Below are positions 49,001-61,176 of a stretch of DNA of 64,000 bases, in pieces (the first letter of the stretch is position 1; each line of letters starts with the position of its first letter). The stretch lies in contig JADNRZ010000017.1 of assembly GCA_015501605.1 (NCBI GenBank), forward strand, positions 310,001 to 374,000, read 5' to 3'. A model generated the notes under the pieces. That model searched no databases, was not told the origin of the DNA, and saw only the letters and a list, made by a program, of their open reading frames with translations. The position numbers and the translations under genes were made by a program. The stretch comes from Panaeolus papilionaceus. Lineage: Eukaryota; Basidiomycota; Agaricomycetes; Agaricales.

Positions 49001-50450
49001 CATGTTAGGATTATATTTACATTTCCAGATACATCAAACAACCGGTTCCAGTCCTATTGTGATGCTGCTGCATCACTTCTCCTTCACACTGACAAGTTCA
49101 TCCTGTTTCTCAGTCACTTACGTGATACAAAGCAGAAGGGTACCCTCAACAACATGGAACAAAATCTTTGGGATGCACTACACTGTCCATTTACAAAGTC
49201 CGAAATGGCAGTGCTTGTTTTATATGCAGAAGCCATTTGCTATCCATACATTCGTGCAATCCGGACACCTGGTAATACACAAAATATGCTCAATCTTGCT
49301 CCTCTGCACACCAAGGTTGCAGATCACATCAATCAAATTATTTCAAATCCTGAGATTCTTCTTGGATCCTCACTCGACTATAGGACTGCAACTCTGAATG
49401 GCGAGGAATGGCTCAACCCCTCTGTTATACAACTTATTCAGCAATCATCTTCATCCTTTCCACATCTTAAATCACTTCTCCTTTCATTCCTCAAAGCTGC
49501 CTCTGAAACATGGAAAAGATTTACATCGGAATTCATGCCAGGTGGCCTCATCGATGAAGCTACAGCTGAAGAAAAGGATCTTGCATGGATGCCAGCAACA
49601 AATGATGAAAACGAGGGAGCTCTAGGGTCATTTAGACGTCTCATGAATCACCAACCACAGCTCTCTGTTCTCACACACAACTCCATCACCATGTTTTTCC
49701 GTAACGATACTGCTGCCTTTATCAAAAGCAAGCTCACAGAAGAAGAGGACCACAAATTCCTGCGTGCAGCTGCACGTGAGCTCCGTGGCCAGGAGCAAAA
49801 GCGGCGTCAGGAATTAGTGGAACATCGTGATCAGAAGCAAGCACACAAAATTGCTCAAAGGGCCATTCGAACAGAAAATGCCACCAAAGTGGCTGCTCGC
49901 TTATCAACAACACCACTCATTCTAAGCTCCAAAAAGGCCAGAAAGCTCACTGGTGATGCACTTAAAGACCAGGTCAAACTCTTCAAGAAGTTACAGGCAC
50001 CCAATTTTGTTGGTAGAGCAATGCCTACATTAGCAGGTGATAAGCGGGAAGCTCTTCTCAAAGCTATCAAATTGTTCAAGAAGAAGAAGTGGATCATTGG
50101 AGATGATGACTTGCCATCTGAACGATCTGATAGTGAAACTGAGGACAACTCAGATGATTCAGATGAGAGTTCTGGTTCAGATGTTGATGAAGACTTATAG
50201 ATAGTGAATATGATGTATATCCATGGCTCTATTGTTTCAATTACACCATTTATGTTAATTTTTATGTGATATTCATGATCTTATACTGTATACATACATT
50301 ATAACTACCAGTATACCAAAAAGAATTATGAGAATTGGTGTAGAGCCCGAGTTACACGACTGTTTCGTTCAAGTGCTATCTTTGTGACGTGAGAGAGCGG
50401 CGTGACGGCCCGACTGGGGCCGCGTCAGTGACAGTGATTGGGCATCACCA
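46004..50450 (+). mobile_element. 4447 bp DNA transposon, copy 1
   Basis: The left end begins TGGTGATGCCCAATC, and the right end is its reverse complement ending at 50450. Extended inward, 24 of 25 positions match (one C/A difference, then a shared CTGTCACTG). CTGTCAG stands immediately outside both ends (45997-46003 and 50451-50457) as a perfect 7 bp direct repeat. The element contains one long intronless gene and about 1.1 kb of leader that includes a NotI-type GCGGCCGC. It has the same length as copy 2 and the same encoded protein, so insertion is recent. Confidence 0.92.
47150..50200 (+). CDS. Transposase-like protein of the 4.4 kb element, copy 1
   Basis: I choose ATG 47150 (MAPTKAALRINLAKG), giving 1016 residues; the longer frame only adds a GTG-led extension. 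Residues about 35-230 form a long coiled coil (LEAELEERSKVIIQLNTKIT). The central and C-terminal core has acidic candidates in a DDE order: Asp near 309 in FSADGTGHRNINYNSRH, Asp near 519 in GCGCHKDLNTVRSG, and Glu near 822 in NDENEGALGSFR. The tail is strongly acidic (SETEDNSDDSDESSGSD). The gene has no introns, unlike nearly every host gene here. Similar proteins are abundant and usually unannotated in agaric genomes; I cannot assign a named transposase superfamily. It is the only gene in an element with clean ends, so it is the presumed transposase. Confidence 0.8.
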   Translation: MAPTKAALRINLAKGRAVLAEKKNLIQHGATVESLKNRLYNALEHTKELEAELEERSKVIIQLNTKITKLETSKTDLQGEIKTWKSKYDMTYHKYQMANQKMRRGLQKQDSLEAQVKLFEDVAEKHRKHLVNSSRDSRYAITFLRKTNEELQSQLSTSLSAWTKCLDSLKQQLKMQTHDVKNTRSSFKKLQKESRTKLKDLTKQNHRTTLAHNRAIASAKATMSKHHLMKKGVFTEETRDVVQLLVKAGCSAQYINEVIAAVLRSAGIEPVGSIGRSSVARIVQEGFIAAQIQLGHEMQMTKGMTFSADGTGHRNINYNSRHVHLRAEDYSHSTSSQSPQTSETKHVTRFLGIMPSLDNSSEEAILDWKSSLSNILSLYNRSPFGKRTGGASLFRLVDVLVKLTGMNSDHCAKEKKDAQKFKELKEEAVNQHLGKDALLEKSLPEINILYAQAELDMISAAGGKQKWNQLSPDVQASKRILMLEGVVAQLGKEAYELLSESEQRTLHLFIWVGCGCHKDLNTVRSGYRAMSQWWDENHLTQPGIDRPVQLRNRENQFVLEERDDALINGDETTPAQEMAFARTTGGAIKAAELAGALFNHKDDKKGHHDLFHWWWRVHVRIIFTFPDTSNNRFQSYCDAAASLLLHTDKFILFLSHLRDTKQKGTLNNMEQNLWDALHCPFTKSEMAVLVLYAEAICYPYIRAIRTPGNTQNMLNLAPLHTKVADHINQIISNPEILLGSSLDYRTATLNGEEWLNPSVIQLIQQSSSSFPHLKSLLLSFLKAASETWKRFTSEFMPGGLIDEATAEEKDLAWMPATNDENEGALGSFRRLMNHQPQLSVLTHNSITMFFRNDTAAFIKSKLTEEEDHKFLRAAARELRGQEQKRRQELVEHRDQKQAHKIAQRAIRTENATKVAARLSTTPLILSSKKARKLTGDALKDQVKLFKKLQAPNFVGRAMPTLAGDKREALLKAIKLFKKKKWIIGDDDLPSERSDSETEDNSDDSDESSGSDVDEDL

Positions 50451-50457
50451 CTGTCAG
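50451..50457 (+). repeat. Target-site duplication (right), copy 1
   Basis: CTGTCAG, the match to 45997-46003. Confidence 0.88.
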
Positions 50458-51372
50458 TGTGAACGTGGTTGTGAACCTGACCCGAGGATATGTTAAGTTT
50501 AATCCGTATCCACATGGAGACAGGATAGGTTCTGGGCCCCTTTGTAAGAAAGAAAGAGCGTTGTGGTCCACCGCCACATGCAGAGTTGATGGGTATGTGG
50601 AGCCCAGGGTCTACGCGTTTCTGTCGGCTTGTTGATGAGATTCAGATGCATCTAAGTGCTTGGGGATTTGAACGTGGGTGGTGTGGGTGGCCATTGATGG
50701 CACCAGGCAAAGTGTAGGAATTGTGTAGACTTAGAGGTGTTGTGTGATGTGCTTCTCCCGAGCTGAATGGGTTCGGGTAAATATCGGTACATTCAACAAG
50801 GCCTGTCCTGCCGTTCTGGATGGGTGGCACCGAGTCAGATAGCAGCGAGCTTTTCTGGGAGGCTCGAGGTTTGATTCCTAATTTTACCTTTATCGATGGA
50901 TATGCTCGTGCAGCTGACACGGTTATGACAGAGATTAGGCGCCGGTCACTGCATACTCTATACTGATTCAAGTGACAACTTGTCAGATGACGATTCTTCG
51001 TCGCCCACAGACCGTTCAGATTGTATTTTGAGCAGTTGCAGAAGGCACCGAGTCAACTGTTTTATCACAAGATTGGGGTTCCCATGAAAGTGATGCGTCT
51101 GCCATTTTGAGAGATGAATGCAGTTCGTGCTGCAGCGAATGGTAAGAAGACAAGGAGGTTGGAATTTCGATCTTTCGAAACAGGGGCGGGAGGTGGCTGT
51201 GTAGGTTTGATGGGTGGTTCGCTCCAGTGATTGCCGCACGGCGGGAAATAGGGGCAATTTCCTGCCTAGGCATCGCGAGGGTTCAAAATTTCGGGCCTTT
51301 TAATGATACAAAAGAGCAAAACTTATACTTAGAAAAAATAAATGCATTACATGTGGCTCCTGTGTTCTATGT
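50458..51372. other. Host sequence between the two elements
   Basis: Short frames on both strands, including 50642-50971 on the minus strand, without family resemblance or splice support. No gene is called. Confidence 0.4.
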
Positions 51373-51972
51373 ATGATCATGACAATAGTCCTGGCGACGC
51401 CCGGCATTGCTCGACTTCCGACTCCTCTCTTTGTAACCCATTTCAGACCATTGCACTCTTTGAGAGTACATGCTCTCTTTGGCTTCATAAACACCGTCCA
51501 TGTCATACCTAATTTAAGGCCCTGTGCCTCCCAACAGGGGGCACTTCTGCTTAAGGAAAACGAGGGCAGCATCGGTTCGAGGATTCCGTACCTGAGGGAT
51601 AATGGCTGGGATGTGTCGTCATTGTATACAGCATGCCTCGAGGCGCGTGTGTATCGATGGTCGAATATGTTGGTCTGGCGTGAATGGTTTTCACAAGGTA
51701 TGTAACACTTTGAAATGTGACGTTGTCTGTGTATAGCTACAGTTCCCGACACCTTTCAATATGCCACTCGAATAGGACGAGCAATTGAGATGGATACCAC
51801 TGCTCTGCAATTACAACCGAGCAGAATAGCAATGTTTATGAAAATTCTCAACACAAAGGCACCGCTAACTGACTGTAACATCGGCTGTAGACATCCGGAA
51901 TGGCATTTCGTGCGAGTGGATAGATTGTCGGTTCGGAAAATCGTTTCAAATTTCAAAGGCATTTTGCGCTAA
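51373..51972 (+). CDS. Hypothetical protein between the inverted transposon copies
   Basis: Two exons (51373-51697 and 51737-51972) with a GTATGT donor and TAG acceptor join in frame to 186 residues. The text is protein-like: SRIPYLRDNGWDVSSLYTAC, WREWFSQATVPDTFQYATRI, and a C-terminal RKIVSNFKGILR. I do not recognise the family, and the first 40 residues look less coding-like, so this may be the 3' remnant of a longer gene. Confidence 0.4.
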
Positions 51973-52104
51973 GTTATCAGAATGACAGACTCTGCGAAAC
52001 CCCGCATGCAGTAGCTCGGTCGCTTAGGGTTCGATGGGCAAGTCTTTCGTCTTTGTTCTTAAATTAAGGCCTCGGGCCGTCTGTTTATGCAGATGGTATG
52101 GAGT

Positions 52105-52111
52105 CTGTCTG
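52105..52111 (+). repeat. Target-site duplication (left), copy 2
   Basis: CTGTCTG, repeated exactly at 56559-56565. It differs from the copy 1 duplication by one base, which shows separate insertion events. Confidence 0.88.
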
Positions 52112-55100
52112 TGGTGATGCCCAATCACTGTCACTGACGCGGCCCCAGTCGGGCCGTCACGCCGCTCTCTCACGTCACAAAGATAGCACTTGAACGAAAC
52201 AGTCGTGTAACTCGGGCTCTACACCAATTCTCATAATTCTTTTTGGTATACTGGTAGTTATAATGTATGTATACAGTATAAGATCATGAATATCACATAA
52301 AAATTAACATAAATGGTGTAATTGAAACAATAGAGCCATGGATATACATCATATTCACTATCTATAAGTCTTCATCAACATCTGAACCAGAACTCTCATC
52401 TGAATCATCTGAGTTGTCCTCAGTTTCACTATCAGATCGTTCAGATGGCAAGTCATCATCTCCAATGATCCACTTCTTCTTCTTGAACAATTTGATAGCT
52501 TTGAGAAGAGCTTCCCGCTTATCACCTGCTAATGTAGGCATTGCTCTACCAACAAAATTGGGTGCCTGTAACTTCTTGAAGAGTTTGACCTGGTCTTTAA
52601 GTGCATCACCAGTGAGCTTTCTGGCCTTTTTGGAGCTTAGAATGAGTGGTGTTGTTGATAAGCGAGCAGCCACTTTGGTGGCATTTTCTGTTCGAATGGC
52701 CCTTTGAGCAATTTTGTGTGCTTGCTTCTGATCACGATGTTCCACTAATTCCTGACGCCGCTTTTGCTCCTGGCCACGGAGCTCACGTGCAGCTGCACGC
52801 AGGAATTTGTGGTCCTCTTCTTCTGTGAGCTTGCTTTTGATAAAGGCAGCAGTATCGTTACGGAAAAACATGGTGATGGAGTTGTGTGTGAGAACAGAGA
52901 GCTGTGGTTGGTGATTCATGAGACGTCTAAATGACCCTAGAGCTCCCTCGTTTTCATCATTTGTTGCTGGCATCCATGCAAGATCCTTTTCTTCAGCTGT
53001 AGCTTCATCGATGAGGCCACCTGGCATGAATTCCGATGTAAATCTTTTCCATGTTTCAGAGGCAGCTTTGAGGAATGAAAGGAGAAGTGATTTAAGATGT
53101 GGAAAGGATGAAGATGATTGCTGAATAAGTTGTATAACAGAGGGGTTGAGCCATTCCTCGCCATTCAGAGTTGCAGTCCTATAGTCGAGTGAGGATCCAA
53201 GAAGAATCTCAGGATTTGAAATAATTTGATTGATGTGATCTGCAACCTTGGTGTGCAGAGGAGCAAGATTGAGCATATTTTGTGTATTACCAGGTGTCCG
53301 GATTGCACGAATGTATGGATAGCAAATGGCTTCTGCATATAAAACAAGCACTGCCATTTCGGACTTTGTAAATGGACAGTGTAGTGCATCCCAAAGATTT
53401 TGTTCCATGTTGTTGAGGGTACCCTTCTGCTTTGTATCACGTAAGTGACTGAGAAACAGGATGAACTTGTCAGTGTGAAGGAGAAGTGATGCAGCAGCAT
53501 CACAATAGGACTGGAACCGGTTGTTTGATGTATCTGGAAATGTAAATATAATCCTAACATGCACTCTCCACCACCAGTGGAAGAGATCATGATGTCCCTT
53601 TTTATCATCCTTGTGGTTGAATAATGCACCAGCAAGCTCAGCTGCTTTGATTGCACCACCAGTTGTTCGAGCAAAGGCCATTTCCTGTGCTGGAGTTGTC
53701 TCATCGCCATTGATCAGTGCATCATCACGTTCTTCAAGAACAAATTGGTTCTCTCGATTCCGAAGCTGGACTGGTCGATCAATTCCTGGTTGGGTCAGAT
53801 GGTTTTCATCCCACCATTGTGACATGGCTCGATAGCCACTTCGAACTGTATTGAGATCTTTATGGCACCCACACCCCACCCAGATGAACAAGTGAAGTGT
53901 TCTCTGCTCACTCTCTGAGAGGAGCTCATATGCCTCCTTTCCCAGTTGAGCAACAACACCTTCAAGCATAAGGATACGTTTGGATGCCTGGACATCAGGT
54001 GACAGCTGGTTCCACTTTTGTTTTCCACCTGCTGCTGAAATCATGTCAAGTTCTGCCTGAGCATACAAGATGTTAATCTCAGGCAAAGACTTTTCCAGTA
54101 GTGCATCCTTGCCAAGGTGCTGATTTACTGCCTCCTCCTTCAGCTCTTTGAACTTCTGTGCATCCTTCTTCTCCTTTGCACAATGGTCCGAATTCATGCC
54201 TGTCAGTTTGACCAAGACATCAACAAGACGAAATAAGCTAGCACCTCCAGTGCGCTTGCCAAATGGGCTGCGGTTATAGAGACTGAGAATGTTGGAAAGA
54301 GAAGATTTCCAATCCAAGATTGCCTCCTCACTTGAATTATCAAGTGATGGCATGATTCCAAGAAACCGGGTGACATGCTTTGTCTCGGAAGTCTGAGGTG
54401 ACTGGGATGAAGTTGAATGAGAGTAGTCCTCAGCACGTAGATGAACATGTCGAGAATTGTAGTTGATATTTCGGTGTCCAGTCCCATCTGCACTGAAGGT
54501 CATACCCTTCGTCATCTGCATTTCGTGCCCTAGCTGGATCTGTGCGGCAATAAAACCCTCCTGAACGATTCGAGCAACTGAAGACCGCCCAATACTACCC
54601 ACAGGTTCAATCCCTGCTGACCGAAGCACTGCAGCAATGACTTCATTGATATACTGGGCTGAGCAGCCAGCCTTTACCAGGAGCTGGACAACATCTCGAG
54701 TCTCTTCAGTGAAAACTCCCTTCTTCATAAGATGGTGTTTTGACATTGTTGCCTTGGCTGATGCTATTGCGCGATTATGGGCCAAGGTTGTGCGGTGGTT
54801 TTGCTTTGTCAGATCCTTGAGTTTTGTTCGAGATTCCTTTTGAAGCTTCTTGAAAGATGAACGTGTATTTTTCACATCATGAGTTTGCATCTTGAGCTGC
54901 TGCTTTAGTGAATCAAGACATTTGGTCCAGGCTGAGAGTGAAGTTGATAGTTGACTTTGAAGCTCTTCATTTGTTTTTCGAAGGAAGGTAATTGCATAAC
55001 GAGAATCCCTGCTGCTATTAACCAGGTGTTTGCGATGCTTCTCAGCAACATCCTCGAATAGCTTGACCTGAGCTTCAAGACTGTCCTGTTTCTGTAAACC

Positions 55101-56558
55101 TCGTCGCATCTTTTGGTTGGCCATCTGATATTTGTGGTAGGTCATATCGTATTTTGATTTCCAGGTCTTGATTTCGCCTTGTAGGTCAGTTTTTGATGTC
55201 TCCAGCTTCGTGATCTTTGTATTGAGTTGAATAATGACCTTGCTTCGTTCTTCAAGTTCTGCTTCAAGTTCTTTGGTGTGCTCCAGTGCATTGTAGAGCC
55301 GATTCTTGAGGCTCTCAACAGTTGCACCATGCTGAATTAAATTCTTTTTTTCTGCCAGAACAGCCCTTCCTTTAGCAAGATTGATTCGAAGTGCAGCTTT
55401 TGTTGGGGCCATATCTAAGTACACCACTTTAGATTAAATTATAATAAAGGTATCTCAATCTGACTGATCTTACTGTTTCAATAGATTAATTTGATGGACA
55501 ACGAGTATCTGGATAGCTCTAGAGACCAAGAAACTGAGTGGTACAGGATAAAATATGGGGCTGAAGACTTGGAATCACGATGGAAGCAAGTAATATTTAA
55601 TTCTTTGGGGCAACAGATGTGTGTAATACACGTGAATTAATACATTATACTGCTCTTAGCCATATTTAGCATCAAACATAATCCAGAGCACAGGCGCAGG
55701 AGTGGGGAACAGGATTGTAGTAAGGCCCTGGTGCATCGTGGCAGTGAGATGAGTCTTCACCCTGCACCATGAGTCTCGACTCAAGTTTAGATGGTGGCTG
55801 TGCTGTGTGCTCTGATTGAAGTTGACACCAATATGCAGGCAGCTCAGTGTGAGTCGAAAATTAAGGAATGAAAAAAAATGGAACAATTGTTGGACATCAT
55901 ATTGGCACATATTAACTCTATTTGTGACCTTGGAGTTAAAAATACCCTCACAATAAAATAAGTAGTCTTCGCACTGCACAGTTCAGACATATTCCCACGA
56001 CTTCTTGATGCGCGGCCGCTCCGTTTGAGCACATTAAAACATGCCTATTGAGATCTCAGTCAATACTCATTCGTTTCTCATGAAATAAATTGATTTTGGA
56101 ATCGCTTTTAAATATAGAACACAGCTATAAGGCCAGAATTTCTATATATTCTCTCTATCATGTCAAACCAGTAATTTTTAGGCAAGAAAACCTTAAATAC
56201 ATGCACCAATTAAAAATCCACCCTTATGGTGACCTTGTGCATAAAATAAAAAGGTTAGTTTACCAAGAAGTTGTAGCCCTAGGACTAATTTCTGAGCAGA
56301 TAGCGAGAAGAACTTGCTTTTGGGTCATTTTGGCAGGGAGATCTTAATTTTTGTCATTTATCTACACTTTTTCAACATTATATAACCTTATATGTACTTA
56401 AACTAATTCATTTAGAGATCACACATACAACCCACCACTGTTTTTACGGGGAATGGCTCCATGAGGAAGGGAATCGAGGTGATTCAGATTTGAGGAGGTG
56501 TCACAGTCATGGTAAAGTGTGACGCTCAATCAGCAGTGACAGGGATTGGGCATCACCA
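52112..56558 (-). mobile_element. 4447 bp DNA transposon, copy 2 (inverted)
   Basis: It has exactly the same length as copy 1 and lies in reverse orientation: paired coordinates sum to 102562 throughout, and the translated gene is identical. The ends are TGGTGATGCCCAATC and its complement, with a 7 bp duplication CTGTCTG outside. With copy 1 it forms a 10.5 kb inverted structure with a 1661 bp spacer. Confidence 0.92.
52362..55412 (-). CDS. Transposase-like protein of the 4.4 kb element, copy 2
   Basis: An intronless gene of 1016 residues from ATG 55412, identical in sequence to the protein at 47150-50200 over its whole length. It has the same coiled coil, the same candidate acidic residues near 309, 519 and 822, and the same acidic tail. 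The frame is intact, so both copies could produce protein. The 3' ends of the two genes face each other across the spacer. Confidence 0.8.
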   Translation of the reverse strand: MAPTKAALRINLAKGRAVLAEKKNLIQHGATVESLKNRLYNALEHTKELEAELEERSKVIIQLNTKITKLETSKTDLQGEIKTWKSKYDMTYHKYQMANQKMRRGLQKQDSLEAQVKLFEDVAEKHRKHLVNSSRDSRYAITFLRKTNEELQSQLSTSLSAWTKCLDSLKQQLKMQTHDVKNTRSSFKKLQKESRTKLKDLTKQNHRTTLAHNRAIASAKATMSKHHLMKKGVFTEETRDVVQLLVKAGCSAQYINEVIAAVLRSAGIEPVGSIGRSSVARIVQEGFIAAQIQLGHEMQMTKGMTFSADGTGHRNINYNSRHVHLRAEDYSHSTSSQSPQTSETKHVTRFLGIMPSLDNSSEEAILDWKSSLSNILSLYNRSPFGKRTGGASLFRLVDVLVKLTGMNSDHCAKEKKDAQKFKELKEEAVNQHLGKDALLEKSLPEINILYAQAELDMISAAGGKQKWNQLSPDVQASKRILMLEGVVAQLGKEAYELLSESEQRTLHLFIWVGCGCHKDLNTVRSGYRAMSQWWDENHLTQPGIDRPVQLRNRENQFVLEERDDALINGDETTPAQEMAFARTTGGAIKAAELAGALFNHKDDKKGHHDLFHWWWRVHVRIIFTFPDTSNNRFQSYCDAAASLLLHTDKFILFLSHLRDTKQKGTLNNMEQNLWDALHCPFTKSEMAVLVLYAEAICYPYIRAIRTPGNTQNMLNLAPLHTKVADHINQIISNPEILLGSSLDYRTATLNGEEWLNPSVIQLIQQSSSSFPHLKSLLLSFLKAASETWKRFTSEFMPGGLIDEATAEEKDLAWMPATNDENEGALGSFRRLMNHQPQLSVLTHNSITMFFRNDTAAFIKSKLTEEEDHKFLRAAARELRGQEQKRRQELVEHRDQKQAHKIAQRAIRTENATKVAARLSTTPLILSSKKARKLTGDALKDQVKLFKKLQAPNFVGRAMPTLAGDKREALLKAIKLFKKKKWIIGDDDLPSERSDSETEDNSDDSDESSGSDVDEDL

Positions 56559-56565
56559 CTGTCTG
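56559..56565 (+). repeat. Target-site duplication (right), copy 2
   Basis: CTGTCTG, the match to 52105-52111. Confidence 0.88.
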
Positions 56566-57397
56566 ACACGACAGGTGGAGACTCTGTACCACGAAGAGGC
56601 ACATGAGAGGACGCGAACCTCGTGCAACGTTGGTTGGCCAAGGTGTAAAAATGGAAACCAGTCAGTAAAGCCGCAGAGCCTTCCGGCGTTTTCTGTGCAT
56701 CTGTGTCGAAATGAAGACATAGGCGTGTGAGCGGTTGATGAGGCTTGATGAGAGCTTGAGAGATTTTGTGGATAAGTTGATACAATATTGGGGCAGATGG
56801 AATGAAGAGAATGGTTACAGTTATTGTTAAGAGGGTTAAATAATTGAAGGAGAAGATAAATGAGTTTGGAGTTGAATTATTTATCTTGAAGGAGTGATAT
56901 TAACATTGTCAGAATTGACAGTGAAGCTCGGGAGCGAGAGATAATGATTATGTGGCTGTGTTATTCTTGGTTAACAATGATGTGGTTTCAGTCCCAAATG
57001 AGAAATGATTTTAACATTTAAAGATGTGGAATAGGTTAAATAAATAAAACAATAGATATAATGACTGAAAATAAAAGAAAAGGGTTGATCTTTGAGAGAG
57101 AAAGAGTTTTTTTTGTCTGAATTGTAGCAGTGATAATTGATTTTCCGTCGATAATTACGTGATAAGATTAATATTTCTATGCATTTCTTTTATGAATTGA
57201 ATTGAAATAATTTTTGTTGAATTGTCTGCTGTTTTAGTTTATAATTGACCCTTTTCAGTCTTTTCTCGGCTTCCATCATCTCTCTGCCCTGCTTACTTCT
57301 TTCGCCACAGACGACATCCACGACTCTTTACTCCAAACCCTCACCAGGCCACTGACTTTTCAACAGGTCCTCCAACGTTAACAACTTCTTATTCATA
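56566..57397. promoter_or_regulatory. Promoter and leader region of the CDK gene
   Basis: AT-rich with no supported gene. A pyrimidine-rich leader (57240-57395) precedes the ATG. The second transposon ends about 840 bases upstream of the CDK start, so it may affect that promoter; this is speculation from distance alone. Confidence 0.5.
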
Positions 57398-59541
<2,144 letters not shown>

Positions 59542-61176
59542 TTTCCACCATGACTTGGCGTCAAATAAAATTCAAGATTCGTACTGGTCTTTTGCGCTTT
59601 CCGCTCGCTCTCCGTTTGGCCGTGGTTCTGCGTAATTATACTCCGTGTTGTACTTGTCTCACTCGCGCTCTTTTGCTTTTTTGCGGCCTTCTGCGAATAT
59701 GTGTTCATAGCGATACGGCGCTGTGTCTTCCATCTGTAGCTCGTCTCTTCGCCGTCCTCGTCCCATGTCTTTCACGCTTCCTCCGCACCTCGTTTACACC
59801 CTTCTCTCCCTCTTCGCGGGTATTCTGTTCTCATTACCATGTCATCAACTTTCAACCATTCATTTCTTCATTTTCATTGCCATTCCATATCGATATCGGT
59901 TTTTACAGTTCCTGTCTTCCTTCCTCTTTTTATCCTTTCATGATTCAATTCCAACATGCACGCTTACATTGATACTCTGCTCTTTTCATGCAATACATAT
60001 AAACATTTGAACCGATTTTCATTCCACTTTTGTTGTTGGATGAGACAGTTGATACAGTCGTCAGGTAACAATGATGAGATGACAAAAAAGCATATCTCAT
60101 TCTGCGAACTTAGCAATTGATGCACTTGGGAAAAGCCTCAGAAATAATGTAGCCTCAGATCGTATCAGAGCAAGTAAGAAAGACGAAAAAACGACTATTT
60201 GAAACACCAGAAATAGGACAATAACGCGGTAGATTATTAGCGGTTTGACAGCATATAAAACGGGCCAAAAGACAAACACGAAAGAAATAAAACCAGACAC
60301 GGGGATGTGACAAACTAAAAACGTTGGGTAAAGACTGATGGAGAGAGAGAGGACGGAGAAAAACCAATATAACATTTAAACAGCTAAAAAACCTCAATAG
60401 AGGGGGAAAACGAGAAATCCTAAATAATAACTTGAACCTAAGAAATTCGAAATTGGCGCATGAAACGAGTTGACGAAGAGGAACAGTAAGAGTATATAAA
60501 AAGGGTCGTCGGCATGTACTTATTTAGCTAGTTTAAGTTGAGAAATGAGAATTCGAGGAGAAAAACGTGGGTGTCATGACAGAGGCAAGAGATGAAAACG
60601 GGTTGTGATGGTTTAACGAGTTATTGTATGTATGTAGGGAACGTAGATTATTTCGCGTAAGAAAGGCAGAATGAGAAGGAGAGGTAATGTTCATAAATGT
60701 TAGACGGACAGAGGTATTAACTTTGAAGAGAGTGAGCGAGAGAAAGAGGTATGAATGAGCTTTGCAAGGGAGTGAAAAGGTGATTGACGAGGATTTGTCG
60801 TGAACGTGAGCTTGGTCAAATGTGGATGATGGGGTGAGGAATGCATGCACCGGAGTGACCCAGTGGAGTAGGGTAAAGACATCAACACGCGTAGGCGGTA
60901 TGGTATGGAGAACGATGGCTGATTTAAAAGGCTTTGAAAGCGACCTGCAAACGGGGTGGGGAATCTCGTGGGCATCCGATCGATCAAAGAGTACTTTTGG
61001 CGAAAGGGTAGTTGTATAAACGGCATAACGTCGGGTAATGAGGGAATTATAACGTATTTTGCGCAGATGGAGTCGGAGGGCGAGGCTAGAGTCACAGAGC
61101 GAAAATAGCATTGGGGTGGTGATTGAGGCATGAGACGAGGATGCGACAGCGCATAAAACCAACACATGGTGATTGA
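59542..61176. other. Convergent 3' region between the CDK and KIN1-like genes
   Basis: About 1.6 kb containing both 3' untranslated regions. Long low-complexity frames on the minus strand (60533-61165) are rich in Ser/His/Leu and look non-coding. I see no RNA gene. Confidence 0.55.

Noticed and set aside
46004..56558. Interpretation as one palindrome created by inverted duplication
   Set aside because: The two copies have different target duplications (CTGTCAG and CTGTCTG) at their own ends, which shows two insertions.
60533..61165. 210-codon minus-strand frame between CDK and KIN1-like genes
   Set aside because: The composition is dominated by Ser, Leu, His and Thr without domain signatures, and it lies in the expected 3' untranslated regions.
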